Part shown: positions 12,898-13,740 of the stretch, piece by piece
How positions within the stretch are numbered: the first letter of the stretch is position 1
Layout of the letters: every line of letters starts with the position of its first letter
DNA from: an uncultured Collinsella sp.
Lineage (GTDB): Bacteria; Actinomycetota; Coriobacteriia; Coriobacteriales; Coriobacteriaceae
Length of the DNA stretch: 13,740 nucleotides
Assembly: GCA_900552425.1 (NCBI GenBank)
Contig: URZR01000033.1
Location: 1 to 13,740 of the forward strand
Reading direction: 5' to 3'
Position numbers and translations under genes: made by a program
The notes under the pieces: generated by a model
What the model was told of the DNA's origin: nothing
The model's database searches: none
The model's input: only the letters and a program-made list of their open reading frames with translations

Positions 12898-13010
12898 GAG
12901 CGAAAACGTCCCATTTGTGGCAAGGTGACCCGGAGGAGGAGGGAAGCGTACTTGCGTACGCGACCGACGAGTGAGGGTCAGATTGCCCAAATGGGGCGTT
13001 TGCAGCGTCG
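12898..13010. repeat. Structured intergenic element, copy A
   Basis: Nested helices: outer AAACG (12904-12908) with CGTTT (12997-13001); P1 CCCATTTG-t-GGCAA (12910-12923) with TTGCCCAAATGGG (12983-12995); internal loop GG (12924-12925) opposite GA (12981-12982); P2 TGACCC (12926-12931) with GGGTCA (12975-12980); P3 GCGTAC-TTGC-GTACGC (12946-12961). Flanks GAGCG and GCAGCGTCG match copy B (8098-8207). It ends 7 nt from the mfd stop codon; on the minus strand it finishes with CGTTTTCG, so it may also end mfd transcription. Confidence 0.82.
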
Positions 13011-13016
13011 ACCCAA

Positions 13017-13740
13017 TTAGTCGTCGTCGCTCGCACCCAGCTGCTGCAGTAGCATGAGCGCGGCCGCCACCGGGCCGGTGCCGTCGTTGGCGTCGAGACC
13101 TCGGCCCAGGCCGCTGCCCGCACCGGCGCCCGCCTTGTAGGGCACCGACAGCTTGCGGCTCTTGGGGAAGTTCACCGCGCCATAGCGATTCTTGAACTCA
13201 AAGGCTACCTTCTTGGGAACGTCAACCCCCAGGAAGGTAATGCGCCCACCGCTGAGCGTGACGCTCTCGAGCCCCAGGCGCTCGCCGCGAATGCGGATGC
13301 GCGCGCGGTTGAACAGGTTGAGTCCCGCCAGCGGCAGCTCACCATGCGCGGCCTCGGTCTCCTCCTGCACCTCGTCGACACTCTCCAGGTCCTCAGCCGC
13401 CGCGAGCTTGCGGTACACGAGCACGCGCTGGTCCACCGCCGGCATGTACTCCTCGGACAAGAAGTAGTCGGCCGGCAGGTTAATGCCCACGCTCGCCGCC
13501 TCCACGCCGGCATCGTCATCGCCGCGCGCCTCGGCCACGGCCTGGCCCAACATCTGCGTAAACAGGTCAAAGCCCACGCTCGACAGGTTGCCGTGCTGCT
13601 CGGCACCCATCAGCGAACCGGCGCCGCGGATCTCCAGGTCGCGCATGGCGATGCGCATGCCGCTGCCCAGGTCCTGGAACTCGGAAAGTGCGGTCAGACG
13701 CGCCGTGGCCTCCTCGGTGAGCGGCAGCTCACCCGGGAAC
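13017..13740 (-). CDS. mfd: Transcription-repair coupling factor Mfd, C-terminal part (N-terminus outside window)
   Basis: Mfd releases RNA polymerase stalled at DNA lesions and recruits UvrA. The visible 241 codons hold the end of the helicase module (LTEEATARLTALSEFQDLGSGMRIAMRDLEIRGAGSLMGAEQHGN, with the FQ.LGSG.RIAMRDLEIRGAG segment nearly identical to known Mfd proteins) and the C-terminal TRCF domain (SVGFDLFTQMLGQAVAEA, INLPADYFLSEEYMPAVDQRVLVYRKLAAAEDL, FNRARIRIRGERLGLESV). The final ~50 residues are a Gly-rich stretch (GAGAGSGLGRGLDANDG) and an acidic end, LGASDDD, less typical. The stop at 13017 is TAA. No start is assigned because the reading frame stays open to the window edge; an internal Met at 13658 is not a start. 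It is a housekeeping gene that marks the right end of the accessory region. Confidence 0.95.
   Translation of the reverse strand, partial: FPGELPLTEEATARLTALSEFQDLGSGMRIAMRDLEIRGAGSLMGAEQHGNLSSVGFDLFTQMLGQAVAEARGDDDAGVEAASVGINLPADYFLSEEYMPAVDQRVLVYRKLAAAEDLESVDEVQEETEAAHGELPLAGLNLFNRARIRIRGERLGLESVTLSGGRITFLGVDVPKKVAFEFKNRYGAVNFPKSRKLSVPYKAGAGAGSGLGRGLDANDGTGPVAAALMLLQQLGASDDD

Noticed and set aside
1..13740. CRISPR array, tRNA or rRNA gene, prophage or insertion-sequence genes
   Set aside because: No regularly spaced direct repeats with unique spacers, no cloverleaf with a TTCGA-type arm, and no transposase, integrase or phage protein were seen on either strand.

Overview
The window is GC-rich bacterial DNA with strong SD sites and GC-ending codons. 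Its gene content (a mannose-family PTS with FrlB-type deglycases, HutC-type GntR regulators, YitT and Mfd) fits the class Coriobacteriia, most likely a gut Collinsella. That assignment rests on protein style and on the reported use of fructoselysine by Collinsella; no marker gene is present, so it is an inference.

Layout. Nearly everything is on the minus strand. From the left: the N-terminal part of a GntR/HutC regulator (regulator 1, cut by the window edge), a YitT/DUF2179 membrane protein, and a HAD sugar-phosphatase-like enzyme. Then comes a PTS operon, read right to left from about 6670: fused IIAB (5727-6650), IIC (4896-5690), IID (4049-4882) and a SIS-domain deglycase (2867-3850), closed by a strong terminator at 2801-2832. 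Upstream of it is an EamA/DMT permease (6834-7916). A second SIS deglycase (8248-9240) is divergent from a second GntR/HutC regulator (9447-10169, the only clear plus-strand gene). The right part holds unrelated genes: a GNAT acetyltransferase, a threonine-aldolase-like PLP enzyme, a PAP2 phosphatase and the C-terminal end of mfd.

How the genes fit together. The PTS would bring in a hexose derivative as its 6-phosphate. Both SIS proteins resemble FrlB/FraB deglycases in their HGP motif and in the C-terminal RRYMWKL..Y end, so the likely substrates are Amadori compounds such as fructoselysine or glucoselysine, split to glucose-6-phosphate and an amine or amino acid. A TATAACG-type site lies at the promoters of regulator 1, the PTS operon and the DMT permease, suggesting one regulon. 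The second SIS gene and regulator 2 share a different operator family, built from ATACAnGTT half-sites spaced 11 bp apart.

Non-coding structure. Three layers are not explained by the genes. (1) Two copies, at 8098-8207 and 12898-13010, of a nested three-helix element whose helices keep their pairing through compensatory changes, with the same single-base bulge and the same GG/GA internal loop. (2) Three ungapped 44-bp copies of a palindromic repeat at 735-778, 2046-2089 and 2721-2764, two of them bracketing the HAD gene in inverted orientation and one supplying its stop codon. (3) Further hairpins with a related GGGAC core at 3942-3970, 8021-8062 and 10169-10205. I saw no tRNA, rRNA, CRISPR array or transposase gene.
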